A stretch of DNA of 64,000 nucleotides, taken from assembly GCF_002906575.1 (NCBI RefSeq), contig NZ_CP026309.1, positions 1,798,001 through 1,862,000 of the forward strand, in the 5' to 3' direction. Source of the DNA: Salinigranum rubrum (GTDB taxonomy: Archaea > Halobacteriota > Halobacteria > Halobacteriales > Haloferacaceae). The notes under the pieces were generated by a model, which searched no databases, was not told the origin of the DNA, and worked only from the letters and a program-made list of their open reading frames with translations. Both the position numbers and the translations under genes were made by a program. Shown here one piece after another: positions 1-10,858 of the stretch. How positions within the stretch are numbered: the stretch's first letter is position 1; the number at the start of each line of letters is the position of its first letter.

Positions 1-74
1 TCCCGGTGTTCGGCGGAGCGGCCGACGAACTGCCGGTGAACAGTTACGACAGACCGTCTGAACTGCAGACTCCG

Positions 75-1804
75 TCACGTCTCCTCGTCGCCAGCCGAAT
101 CCGGGGCCGACGCGGGCTCCGAAACCACCTCGACGCCGCGGAACTCGAACCGGGCGCCCCCCATGCTGCCCTCCGTGACTGTGACCGTCCACCCGTGCGC
201 CTCAGCGATCCGTTTGACGATGGTGAGGCCGAGGCCGACGCCGTTCCTGTCGGTGGTGTACGCGGGGTCGAATATCGTCTGACGGGTCTCCTCCGGGATG
301 CCCGGGCCGTTGTCTTCGACGTAAAAGCCCTCGTCGCCGATCGGTCCGACGCCGATGGCCACGTCGGGCCCGCCGTGCTCGACGCTGTTCCGCACCAGGT
401 TCTCCACGATGTGTCGCAGGCGGTCCGGGTCCGCCCGAACGGTGGCGTCGGCGGCAACGTCGAGCCTCGCATCGTCGGTGGAGACCGTCCGCCAGCACCC
501 CTCGACGACCGCCCGTAGGTCGACGGGGTCCATCTGCCCGACCGACTTCCCCTGTCGCGCCAGCGTCAGCGTGTCGTCGACGATGGTCTCGATACGGTCG
601 AGCGACCTGGTGGCGCTCTCCAGGTGTTCGCTGTCGGACTCGCGGCGGGCCAGCGTCACTCGCCCCTGAGCGACGCTCAACGGGTTTCGCAGGTCGTGGG
701 CGACGACGCTCGCGAACTCGTCGAGCCGCCCGTTCTGTCGCTGAAGCTCCCGCTGGTGTCGCTTGTGCGCCGTGATGTCTCGGAAGACCACCGACCAGCC
801 GAGCAACCGGGAGTTGGCGATCGGGGTCACGACCGCGTCGAGATACCGGCTCTCCCCTCGCGCTCGATGGCGACCTCGTGACGGACGGGCTGGGACTCCT
901 CCCCGTCGACGAACAGGCCCGTCCCGTCCGGGAGAATTCGTTCGACGGAGCCGCCGAGCGACGTGGGATCGATGCCGAACAGGTCGCACGCGGCGGGGTT
1001 GGCGTGGACGACCCGGCGGTTCCGGTCGACGACGAGGTAGGCGTCCTGCATGTTGTTGACCGTGATCGCGTGGCTGATCGGCGTGAGGTCGAGGAGCCGG
1101 TAGCGGAAGATGCCGAAGACGAGGAGCACGTTGGCGAGGGCGAACCCCGCGGACGTGAACTCGACCTGCGAGAAGAACCCGAGGTCGAACACGAAGCCGA
1201 CGTTGCCGACGAACGGCGCGACGACGGCTCCGGCGAGCGCGGCGACCTGTCCGCGGTACGGGTTCTCGGACGTGACGTACGCCCTGACGAGGAGGTAACA
1301 GCCGATCAGTACCAGCACGTACGAGTACGCGATGTGGACGTAGAACCACGGACCGAACGCCCGTTCGAGGACGCTGACAGAGCCGGCGTCGACGACCTGC
1401 ACGTCCGACCACATGAGGTGGTGGACGGGGTTCGTCGCGACCAGGAGGAACGCGACGAGCGGTTCGACGGTGAGCAGACCGATCCGGCGCGGGGTGAGTC
1501 GGGAGCCGTATCCGGCGTACTCCGCGGCCAGCACGAGCCACCCGACGGCCATGAGCCCGGAGCCGGCGTACTCGATCAGTACCCACGTCAGTTTGGCCTC
1601 CACCCCCACGCTGACCAACCGGAACAGGTACGCGACCGACCACTGAGCCGCCAGAACCAGCAGCACGACGATGGTCGCCGTCGTTCGGTCCGTCAGTTCC
1701 GTCCGCGGATGCCGAACGACGTAGACCGCGAGCAGGAGCGAGATGGCCGCGGACACGAGGAAGGGGACGACGTACGGGGAGACCATCCACTGTACGCTAT
1801 TCAT
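75..1804 (-). CDS. 7TM-PAS sensor histidine kinase (apparent frameshift)
   Basis: This is a membrane sensor histidine kinase of about 576 residues once a frame break is bridged. The first 225 or so residues form a haloarchaeal 7TM histidine-kinase sensor module, followed by a PAS domain (VVDRNRRVVHANPAACDLFG). The H-box AHDLRNPLS has its phospho-acceptor His near residue 370. The ATPase domain has an intact N-box (IVENLVRNSVEHG), D-box (EDNGPGIP) and G-box (GVGLGLTIVKRI). The frame changes at the four-C run 854-857: one more C on the plus strand would join EREG directly to ESRYLDAVVTP. No response regulator is adjacent, which is common for haloarchaeal kinases. The ligand is unknown. Confidence 0.9.
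854..857. other. probable 1-base deletion in C run
   Basis: A plus-strand run of four C needs five for the kinase frame to be continuous. Coding quality is high on both sides, so a sequence error is the simplest reading. Confidence 0.8.
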
Positions 1805-2074
1805 GCGAGGGAGGCTCCGCTCGGACCGGGGCTATCGATATCATGGCCTCACGTGGTCGTCGTGTTCGCGTTCGTATGGCTGTGCATCACCCCGGGATAG
1901 TTTCAGTGTTGTCTTTCGGTTATCACGGATTGAACCGCGACTACGCCGGGGACGAGAGCGGCGTTCGGTCCCGCCAGAACTCGGTGTGGTTCGGTCGTAT
2001 TCCGGGCTCCGGTCGCGCGACCGCTGTCGTCCGCGAGCGAGCGACGGTATCGACGTGTCGAGCAGGGCCGAGCG

Positions 2075-2482
2075 TCAGTCGAGGTTCCACTCGTCGAACA
2101 GATGCCCGACGGCGGTCGCCAACTCCTCGAAGTCGCGGAGGGTGACGTTGTCGGTGGTGACGATGACGCCGTGGTTGTGAGTCGTTATTCTGACCAGGAA
2201 GCCGTTCTCGAACACCCGGATGGTGTAGCGGTAGTCGCCGAGTTCCGACCCCTGGTACGCGTTCTGCGTGATGTTGAAGTCCTGCCACTCGCTGCCGACG
2301 AACGTGTCGAGGTCGGCGTCGCGTTCGAGGTCACCCCGGAGGTAGAGCTGCTGGTAGTCGGTACGGGAGAAGTAGACGACGGAACGGACGCTGTCGCCCG
2401 CGGCGGTCCGACAGGTCGTCGTGAGGTGCTGCTGTGCCTCCTCGGGGAGCAGTTCCACGTCCGCCGGGGTGTCGTCGCTCAT
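2075..2482 (-). CDS. conserved haloarchaeal protein (DUF7522-like)
   Basis: This is a soluble, acidic protein of about 135 residues. I chose the start MSDDTP at 2482 rather than an upstream ATG at 2509, because related haloarchaeal proteins begin at about this point. It resembles, from memory, the DUF7522 family: a CRT-x(n)-YFSRTDYQQLYLR segment, then DADLDTFVGSEW, then a beta-rich YRYTIRVFENGFLVRITT core. No catalytic motif or membrane segment is visible. It stands alone between a kinase and a small membrane protein. Function is unknown. Confidence 0.75.
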   Translation of the reverse strand: MSDDTPADVELLPEEAQQHLTTTCRTAAGDSVRSVVYFSRTDYQQLYLRGDLERDADLDTFVGSEWQDFNITQNAYQGSELGDYRYTIRVFENGFLVRITTHNHGVIVTTDNVTLRDFEELATAVGHLFDEWNLD

Positions 2483-2699
2483 GGCCGAGTGACCGTCCCC
2501 CGGGTACAAGAAGGTAGGGACGGCGGTGATGTACGGGCGGGTTCGGTTCCGTGAAGGTCCGAACCGGCAGGGACGCCGGGCCGTCGTCTCGGTGCGGGAA
2601 CGGGGTCGTCGCCGCGGACACCGGAGCCGTGTGGCGGACAGCGCGGCGAGAGCACAGCCTCACCGACCGGTCAACGTTTCATCGACTCGCCGACCGTTC

Positions 2700-3005
2700 T
2701 CACGCGTGCGGGTCGCGGTCCGGGAGGAACGGCATGACGAACGCCAAGACGGCGACGAGCGCGAGGAACCCCGCGAACGCGGGTGTGGTGAACACGACCA
2801 CGAGCAGCGACAGCGGCGACGCCGCCCCGTCCGCGACGGCCTGGAGGACCGGGGGGTCGAAGTAGAGGAACCCCATCAGTCCGAAGACGGCGACCGTGAA
2901 CGCCGTCCGGAACAGCGCCCGGAGCAGCCACCACGAGAACGACACCGGCCCGCCGGTGAGCGCCGCCCACTCCCGGCGGACCTTGGTCGGCCACGGCGTC
3001 CTCAC
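2700..3005 (-). CDS. small two-helix membrane protein
   Basis: This 101-residue protein starts with GTG at 3005. It has a basic N-terminus (PTKVRREW) and two or three hydrophobic segments: about 27-50 (ending near VFGLMGFLYFD), 62-78 and 79-93. The tail DRDPHA is short and polar. I do not recognise a family. It lies just downstream of the cdc48 gene on the same strand, about 110 bases away, but nothing shows co-function. Confidence 0.55.
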   Translation of the reverse strand: MRTPWPTKVRREWAALTGGPVSFSWWLLRALFRTAFTVAVFGLMGFLYFDPPVLQAVADGAASPLSLLVVVFTTPAFAGFLALVAVLAFVMPFLPDRDPHA

Positions 3006-3114
3006 GCCGTCTCCTCTCCCGTCTCGACACCGAATCTCAGTTGCATACGACTCTCACGGCGGCGATGACGATAACGGTTCGCTCGGTGAGACGACGGGAG
3101 CCTGACGACGCGAG

Positions 3115-5367
<2,253 letters not shown>

Positions 5368-5530
5368 TCACCGCGTGGACGTCCCTGTCGCGAGCGACCG
5401 GGGAGCGCGGGGCGACGGTCCACCGCGCGCCGGGTACCGTGTGACCGTCCTGTCGAGCGGATACGCGGCGTCGTGGAACCACACTGGGCCACCACTGCAG
5501 GCATCCCCCGTGTCGAACGCCCCCACAGAA

Positions 5531-5536
5531 CTATAT
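5531..5536 (+). promoter_or_regulatory. TATA box of fbp transcript
   Basis: CTATAT is centred 27 bases before the ATG at 5561. That spacing places the transcription start at or next to this ATG, so the mRNA would be leaderless for the short ORF that precedes fbp. It lies in the 247-base divergent gap between cdc48 and fbp. Confidence 0.6.
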
Positions 5537-5560
5537 GGGCCGTTGTCACACTGACAATCC

Positions 5561-5668
5561 ATGGATGCGATGGCAGGGCTCGCGGACGGACTGGAGGCAT
5601 CGCTGGGAGTCGGCTGTGAGTTCGACCCGAATACCGACGCGAGGACGCCTCACGGGGGGGTGAACTGA
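5561..5668 (+). CDS. 35-residue leader ORF before fbp
   Basis: An ATG at the expected leaderless transcription start opens 35 codons ([16 protein letters not shown] ... HGGVN) that end in TGA one base before the fbp ATG. The product has no recognised domain and no membrane segment. The layout suggests translational coupling: ribosomes would load on the 5' end, translate the mini-ORF and terminate next to the fbp Shine-Dalgarno-like sequence. It could also be a fortuitous ORF in an untranslated leader. Confidence 0.45.
   Translation: MDAMAGLADGLEASLGVGCEFDPNTDARTPHGGVN
5654..5663 (+). promoter_or_regulatory. Shine-Dalgarno-like site of fbp
   Basis: Seven G followed by TGA lies six bases before the fbp ATG. 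It can pair with the haloarchaeal 16S 3' end (complement GGAGGTGA) if one G:U pair is allowed. It supports ATG 5670 as a real internal start on a leadered or polycistronic message. Confidence 0.5.
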
Positions 5669-5669
5669 G

Positions 5670-6554
5670 ATGGACGGCAAGACCCGCGCGACCGTCGAGG
5701 AGATATTCGAGACGGTCGCCGAGGCCTCCCCCGAAATCCGCGCGGGGCTCCCGAGCAGACGGCTGAAGAGCGGCTCTGAGAACCCCAGCGGGGAGAAGCA
5801 GATGGCCGCGGACGTGTTCGCGGACGACCTCCTGCAGGCACGGCTCGGGAACCTCGACGGCGTCGGCCAGTACGCGAGCGAGGAGCGCGCCGAGGTCGAC
5901 GACGTCGGCGAGGGCTTCTCGGTGACGGTCGACCCGCTCGACGGCTCGTCGAACCTCAAGCCGAACAACACGATGGGGACGGTGGTCGGCATCTACGACG
6001 CCCCCCTCCCGGCGACGGGCGAGGACCTCGTCGGCGCCGCGTACGTCCTCTTCGGCCCCGTCTCGACGATGATGTGTGCCGTCGACGGGCAGGTCGACGA
6101 GTACCTCGTCGACAACGGCGTCCGAAACCTCGTCACCGAGGACGTCGCGCTCCCCGACGAGCCCTCCGTCTACGGGTTCGGCGGCCGCGTCCCGGAGTGG
6201 TTCGACGATTTCAGCGCGTTCGCCGACGAAGTCGCCAGCGACCCGTCGATGAAACTGCGATACGGGGGTGCGATGATCGGGGACGTCAATCAGGTGCTGA
6301 CGTACGGCGGCATCTTCTCGTACCCCGCCTTCACGAACGCGCGAGAGGGGAAGCTCCGACTCCAGTACGAGGGCTACCCCGTCGCGTACATCATGGAGAC
6401 GGCCGGCGGCGCCTCCTCGGACGGCACCCAGTCCATCCTCGACGTGGTGAAGACCGACGACATCCACGCGCGGGTGCCGGTCCACGTCGGCAACGAGAGC
6501 CTCATCGAGAAGCTCGAATCGATGCTGGACGAGTCGGTCGACTCCCCCGCCTGA
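5670..6554 (+). CDS. fbp: fructose-1,6-bisphosphatase
   Basis: This 294-residue class I fructose-1,6-bisphosphatase hydrolyses fructose 1,6-bisphosphate to fructose 6-phosphate and phosphate, the committing step of gluconeogenesis. The Li-sensitive phosphatase metal motif DPLDGSSN is at residues 88-95, and the second acidic cluster EER is near 71-73. The substrate-loop region FGGRVPEW and the late GGAxSDG motif ([11 protein letters not shown]) are also present. Length is normal for the archaeal enzyme. The start is fixed by the SD-like G-run just upstream. It follows a 35-codon ORF by one base. Confidence 0.95.
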   Translation: MDGKTRATVEEIFETVAEASPEIRAGLPSRRLKSGSENPSGEKQMAADVFADDLLQARLGNLDGVGQYASEERAEVDDVGEGFSVTVDPLDGSSNLKPNNTMGTVVGIYDAPLPATGEDLVGAAYVLFGPVSTMMCAVDGQVDEYLVDNGVRNLVTEDVALPDEPSVYGFGGRVPEWFDDFSAFADEVASDPSMKLRYGGAMIGDVNQVLTYGGIFSYPAFTNAREGKLRLQYEGYPVAYIMETAGGASSDGTQSILDVVKTDDIHARVPVHVGNESLIEKLESMLDESVDSPA

Positions 6555-6943
6555 CCGACCCTCTCTTCTACCGGCGGTTCGGTCCACGCTCCGGTCGTCC
6601 GGTGGGCCGTCCCCCACGACGTCGCGGGTGGGACCGACATCGTTGAGTGCGGTCGACACCGTTGGGTGCGGTCGACGTCGAACCGCCGTCGCTCGTTGTC
6701 GCTGCCGCCGAACGCTCCTCGACCGGAGACGGCGGCCGAACGGCCTGAACTCGTACGCGTGACCGAGGCGTCGGTGAACGCTGTGCCGACTGGCCCGTGC
6801 GCACCGCGGAGGAGGACCCGCACCCGAGGACGCGCGTGGCTGTGGCCGGTCGTCCACCGAGAGACGGACGTTCGAGGGGCACGTTCGGGGCGGTTGCTGA
6901 CGCATTCCACACGTTTAACAATGTATAATTCGGATTGACACGT
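6555..6943. other. 389-base intergenic stretch
   Basis: No gene is supported here. It holds an imperfect 19-bp tandem duplication at 6636-6673. AT-rich sequence (TTTAACAATGTATAATT, 6913-6929), probably the core promoter of the next gene, lies 15-30 bases before its ATG. Confidence 0.6.
6636..6673 (+). repeat. 19-bp tandem repeat, two copies
   Basis: GACATCGTTGAGTGCGGTC (6636-6654) is followed at once by GACACCGTTGGGTGCGGTC (6655-6673). The copies differ at two positions. Role unknown. Confidence 0.7.
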
Positions 6944-7228
6944 ATGCGCCTCGCCGAGACACGGAACGCGTTCGCCCGGCAACTGACGTTCCCCGCCGAC
7001 CGCGAGACGGTGCTCGCGGCGGTCGGTGACACCACCCTCGAAGCCCCGTACGGCGACCCCGAGACCATCCGGACGGTGCTCGAGCGGACCGACGAGTCGT
7101 CGTTCGAGAGCGCGGACGAACTGTTCGACACGGTGCTGGCGAACGTGGGCGAGCAGTACATCGGCCGCAAGCACTACGACGACCGCGGCGCACAGGGCGG
7201 CATCGAGACCGAGGAGGTGCACTTCTGA
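6944..7228 (+). CDS. DUF5789 family protein
   Basis: This is a 94-residue acidic protein starting MRLAETRNAFARQLTFPADR. It has the DUF5789 pattern, from memory: an N-terminal helix, a YP/FPAD element, a central acidic helix and a late GRKHYDDRG segment. An upstream TTG at 6935 is in frame but ATG 6944 is preferred. Its last base overlaps the first base of the adenylate kinase ATG (TGATG), so the two are probably co-transcribed. Members of the family are common in haloarchaea and uncharacterised. Confidence 0.8.
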   Translation: MRLAETRNAFARQLTFPADRETVLAAVGDTTLEAPYGDPETIRTVLERTDESSFESADELFDTVLANVGEQYIGRKHYDDRGAQGGIETEEVHF

Positions 7229-7811
7229 TGAGCGTCACCGTCGTCTCGGGGGTGCCCGGGGTGGGTAGTTCCCGGGTGACCGAGGCGGCCGTCGCCAGCC
7301 TCGACGAGCGGTTCGAACTCCTGAACTCGGGCGACGTGATGCTCGAAGAGGCGCTCGGGAGCGGCCGGGACGTCGAGGGCCGCGACGACCTCTCGGGCCT
7401 CTCCCCCACGGAACTCCGACGCCTTCAGCGGCGAATGGGCGAGTACGTCGCCGCCGTCGCCACCGACCCCGACACCCACGTCGTCCTCAACACCCACCTC
7501 GTGGTCAGCACGTCCGCCGGGTTCGTCCCGGGACTCCCCCCGAGGTGCTTCGAGAACTGGACCCCGACGCGTTCGTCCTCGTCGAGGCGAATCCGGACCT
7601 CATCCAGGAGCGCCGGAGCGACAGCGACTACCGCTCCTATCGGGTGGGAGACCGCCTCGGCATCGAGTTCCAGCAGTCGATGAGCCGGACGGCGGCGTTC
7701 ACCTACTCGAGCGCCGTCGGTGCCCCCGTCGGACTCGTCGAGAACACCGAGGACGTCGAGTCCGCCGCCGTCCAACTGGCCCACGAGATTCAGCGGGCCG
7801 CGACCCGCTGA
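7228..7811 (+). CDS. adkA: archaeal-type adenylate kinase (apparent frameshift)
   Basis: This is an archaeal AdkA, converting ATP and AMP to two ADP, of about 194 residues after bridging one frame break. The phosphate loop reads GVPGVGSSR. Lysine is absent, but archaeal AdkA proteins of methanogens and haloarchaea also use GVPGVG followed by small residues, so this is not a defect. NSGDVMLEEA, GRDDLSGLS and the second-half segment DPDAFVLVEANPDLIQERR fit the family. The frame breaks at the six-C run 7536-7541: a seventh C would join VPGLPP to EVLRELDPD. Confidence 0.88.
7536..7541. other. probable 1-base deletion in C run
   Basis: Six C are present where seven restore the adkA frame. Both flanking frames encode recognisable AdkA sequence. 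Confidence 0.8.
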
Positions 7812-7885
7812 GCTGTCGTCACCGCAGACGGTCCGCTCTCGACGTCCTCTCCACGGACCACCATCGCTTTTTGGAGCTTTTTCTG

Positions 7886-7917
7886 ACGCGAGCCGTCGCC
7901 GAAGGCGACCCTCGCGT
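7886..7917. terminator. hairpin between adkA and carboxyltransferase gene
   Basis: ACGCGAG, two bases, GTCGCC, loop GAA, GGCGAC, one base, CTCGCGT form a long stem with a small bulge. A T-run (CTTTTTC) lies just before it. It may act as a terminator of adkA or as an RNA element. Confidence 0.5.
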
Positions 7918-7920
7918 CCG

Positions 7921-7949
7921 GAAAAAGGTCGGGGGGCAAGACCTTTTTC
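7921..7949. promoter_or_regulatory. perfect 10-bp inverted repeat upstream of carboxyltransferase gene
   Basis: GAAAAAGGTC and GACCTTTTTC flank a nine-base loop (GGGGGGCAA). The second arm ends 22 bases before the ATG at 7972, so it covers the core promoter or 5' leader. It could be an operator, or a hairpin with a T-rich end serving as terminator of adkA. Confidence 0.55.
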
Positions 7950-7971
7950 GCTCCCCGGTGCAGAGTCGGCC

Positions 7972-9710
7972 ATGAAGGTCCGCATCGGGCAGGGTGCCAC
8001 GGCGGAGGAGGCCCACGCCATCGCGGCCGCGCTCGCGGAGCATCTCGACGACTCGGTGGAGGTGGTCGCCGGCGGGGAGGAAGTCGTCGCCAGCGCCGAC
8101 CCGCCGGAGCGGGAGTACCCGCTCGACGACGACCTCGGTCCCACCGAGCGCGAGAAGCGCCTCCGCGAGGAACTCGAGGACATCTACGAGGGCGGCCCGA
8201 GAAATACCGCGAGCGCCTCGGCGACCAGGGAAAGCTGTTCGTCCGCGACCGACTGGACCTCTGGTTCGGCGACCTCACATTCGAGGACGGCCGGTTCGCC
8301 AACTTCGACTCGTGGCACCCGAACGCGCCCGACGTCGACGAGGAGGACCCGAACGCCCGCCTGCCCGCGGACGGTCTCCTCACGGGGGCGGCCGAGTTCG
8401 AGGGCCGGGACGTCCACTTCATGGCCAACGACTTCACGGTGAAGGCGGGGTCGATGGCCCGACGCGGCGTCGAGAAGTTCCTCCGGATGCAACAGCGCGC
8501 GCTCAAGAGCGGGAAGCCGGTCCTCTACCTCATGGACTCCTCGGGGGGGCGTATCGACGAGCAGACGGGCTTCTTCGCCAACCGGGAGGGCATCGGCAAG
8601 TACTACTACAACCACTCGATGCTCTCGGGGAGAGTCCCGCAGATCTGCGTGCTCTACGGACCCTGCATCGCGGGCGCGGCCTACACGCCGGTGTTCGCCG
8701 ACTTCACCGTGATGGTCGAGGGGATGTCGGCGATGGCCATCGCCTCGCCGCGGATGGTCGAGATGGTCACCGGCGAGGAGATATCGATGGACGAGTTGGG
8801 TGGTCCGGCGGTCCACGCCCGCCACTCCGGCAGTGCGGACCTCGTCGCCCGCGACGAGGAACACGCCCGCGAACTCGTCTCGCAGTTGATCACGTACCTC
8901 CCGGACCACGCCGGGGAGAAGCCGCCCCGGAGCGAGTCGATGCCGCCGAAGTACTCGCCCGAAGGCATCGACGAACTCATCCCCGAATCACCCAACCGCC
9001 CGTACGACGTTCACGACCTCCTGGACAGGGTCGTCGACGCCGAATCGGTGCTCGAACTCCGTCCCGACTACGGCCCCGAAATCGTCACCGCGCTCGCTCG
9101 CATCGACGGCCGGCCCGTGGGCGTCGTCGCCAACCAACCCACCCAGCGGTCGGGAGCCATCTTCCCCGACTCGGCCTCGAAGGCAGCGGAGTTCATCTGG
9201 ACCTGCGACGCCTACGAGATTCCCCTCCTCTACCTGTGTGACACGCCGGGCTTCATGGCCGGGTCCGCGGTGGAGAAGGAGGGCATCCTCGAACAGGGGA
9301 AGAAGTTCATCTACGCCACCTCGTCGGCGACGGTCCCGAAGCAGACGGTCGTGATCCGGAAGGCGTACGGCGCGGGCATCTACGCGATGGGCGGGCCGGC
9401 GTACGACCCCGAGAGCGTCATCGGTCTCCCCTCGGGCGAGGTGGGCATCATGGGCCCCGAAGCGGCCATCAACGCCGTCTACCGGAACAAACTCGACGCC
9501 ATCGAAGACGACGAAGAGCGGGCACAGCGCGAGGCCGAGTTGCGGGAGGAGTACCGTCGCGACATCGCCGTCCACCGCATGGCGAGCGAAGTCGTCGTCG
9601 ACGACGTGATTCCGCCGTCGGACCTCAGAACCGAACTCGCCGCGCGCTTTGCCTTCTACGAGGACGTCGAGAAGTCCCTCCCGGAGAAGAAACACGGGAC
9701 CGTCCTCTGA
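7972..9710 (+). CDS. acyl-CoA carboxylase carboxyltransferase subunit with fused N-terminal domain (apparent frameshift)
   Basis: This is the biotin-dependent acyl-CoA (probably propionyl/acetyl-CoA) carboxylase beta subunit, about 579 residues after repair. It moves CO2 from biotin to the acyl-CoA. Residues from about 90 onward are a carboxyltransferase domain: MDSSGGRIDEQTGF, CGP-type oxyanion loop YGPCIAGAAYTP, and DTPGFMAGSAVE in the second half. The first 75 or so residues (VRIGQGATAEEAHAIAAALA) look like the small epsilon/PccX-type subunit that is separate in other organisms. The frame breaks at the three-C run 8196-8198; a fourth C gives EGGPEKYRERLGDQGK. No biotin carboxylase gene is in the window. 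Confidence 0.88.
8196..8198. other. probable 1-base deletion in C run
   Basis: Three C are present where four are needed to keep the carboxyltransferase frame. Confidence 0.78.
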
Positions 9711-9829
9711 GACGGTCTGTCGTGACCGCACCCCGGTCGTCGCTGTCGCGGGGAGCAGCGACAGCCAGTGGTGACGCCCACCGGGCCCGACGACGCCCCG
9801 GTCGACGTACGTGACACCTGAGTGCCCCT

Positions 9830-9888
9830 TTTAGTGACGTCGTAAGCGTGTTTAGTGAGGTGTTTCCGCGTCGTGGGGGTATTTAGTG
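9830..9888. repeat. three TTTAGTG direct repeats
   Basis: TTTAGTG occurs at 9830-9836, 9851-9857 and 9882-9888. Spacings are 21 and 31 bases, close to two and three helical turns, so all copies face one side of the DNA. They lie 69-127 bases before the DUF5658 gene in an otherwise gene-free stretch and look like activator or repressor sites. Confidence 0.5.
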
Positions 9889-9956
9889 GCACCTTTCAGC
9901 CCCGTAAGTGGTGGCTACTGAAGTACACATCGTACGTCGTACGCCAGTAGAGACAG

Positions 9957-10316
9957 ATGTCCAACGACCAGTTCACGTCGGCGGGTGCGCATGAGCAGTC
10001 GGCGCAGTCTTCCCGCCTGCACTCGACGGACGCGTGGCTCTGGGCGTTCGTCGTGGTCGCGCTGGTCCTCGACGTCGTGTTGACGTACTACGGTCTCGCC
10101 GCCGGTCTCGAAGAGGGGAACCCCCTCGCCCGGGCCCTCTTCTCGATGTACGGCGTCGTCGAGTCGATGCTGATGATGAAGGGCATCGTCATCGCCGTCG
10201 CGCTCGTCGCGTACGTCTCCGTCCCCGAGAAGTACCAGCCCGTCGTGCCGCTCGGCATCGCTCTCCCGTGGTTCGTCGCCGGTATCATCAACGCGAGCCT
10301 CATCCTCCAGCTTTAA
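9957..10316 (+). CDS. DUF5658-like membrane protein
   Basis: This 119-residue protein has a polar Q/S-rich N-terminus of about 25 residues and then three hydrophobic segments: about 28-46, 67-87 and 95-117. The pattern DVVLTYYGLAAGLEEGNPLARALF between the first two helices matches the haloarchaeal DUF5658 family. Function is unknown. It is convergent with, and overlaps by four bases, the MaoC-like gene. Phased TTTAGTG repeats precede it. Confidence 0.75.
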   Translation: MSNDQFTSAGAHEQSAQSSRLHSTDAWLWAFVVVALVLDVVLTYYGLAAGLEEGNPLARALFSMYGVVESMLMMKGIVIAVALVAYVSVPEKYQPVVPLGIALPWFVAGIINASLILQL

Positions 10317-10780
10317 TCCTCCCCGCCCTCGCCCCCAGGCCGTTTCAACGAGAGGACCGTCCGGTCGAACGAGCAGACCACTTCGTCGGACTGGTTGAAC
10401 ACCTCGACGTGCATCGTCACGACGCCGCGTTCCCCGTCCGAGGTTTCCCGCTTCTCTGTCACCGTCGAAACCGCGCGGAGGGTGTCGCCGTGGAACACCG
10501 GTTTCGGGTGGGAGACGTCGTCGTACGCGAGGTTCGCGACGATGGTGCCGTCCGTCGTCTCGGGGATGGTGAGGCCGACACCGAGGCTCATCGTGTAGAG
10601 GCCGTTGACGATGCGCTCGCCGAACTGCGTGTCGGACGCGAACGCGGCGTCGAGGTGGAGTGGCTGTTGGTTCATCGTCATGTCACAGAAGCGCTGGTTG
10701 TCCGCCTCCGAGACGGTCCGGCGTTTCTCGTGTTCGATGCGGTCGCCTTCGGCGAACTCCTCGTAGTATCGCCCGGTCAT
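10313..10780 (-). CDS. MaoC-like (hot-dog fold) dehydratase
   Basis: This 155-residue single hot-dog domain protein of the MaoC family probably hydrates or dehydrates a CoA thioester. The catalytic region is DMTMNQQPLHLDAAFA with the usual Asp/His arrangement. NGLYTMSLGVGL and FHGDTLRAVSTV follow as in other MaoC proteins. It is divergent from a CitE-type CoA-ester lyase 78 bases away, and glutamate dehydrogenase follows that gene. This order would fit acyl-CoA or methylaspartate-type metabolism, for example a mesaconyl-CoA hydratase-like role, but no glutamate mutase or methylaspartase is present to confirm it. Confidence 0.85.
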   Translation of the reverse strand: MTGRYYEEFAEGDRIEHEKRRTVSEADNQRFCDMTMNQQPLHLDAAFASDTQFGERIVNGLYTMSLGVGLTIPETTDGTIVANLAYDDVSHPKPVFHGDTLRAVSTVTEKRETSDGERGVVTMHVEVFNQSDEVVCSFDRTVLSLKRPGGEGGED

Positions 10781-10858
10781 GGCCGGTCCACGGCCGAGAG
10801 CGACAAAAACACCACGGGGCGGGACAACCTTCTTGCAGCCCTCGCGTCTCCATCCGCT

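Noticed and set aside
1805-2074. Short plus-strand ORFs between the first kinase and the DUF7522-like gene
   Set aside because: Arg/Ser-rich content, no motif and overlap with each other in several frames; the gap is 270 bases and shows nothing else.
5561-5700. Mini-ORF as a frameshifted N-terminus of fbp
   Set aside because: Adding one or two bases to the seven-G run does not give an open fusion with the FBPase frame (a stop follows), and ATG 5670 already gives a full-length enzyme.
7228-7300. P-loop of AdkA lacking Lys, as a possible inactive kinase
   Set aside because: Archaeal-type adenylate kinases commonly have GVPGVG followed by Gly/Ser rather than Lys, so this is normal for the family.
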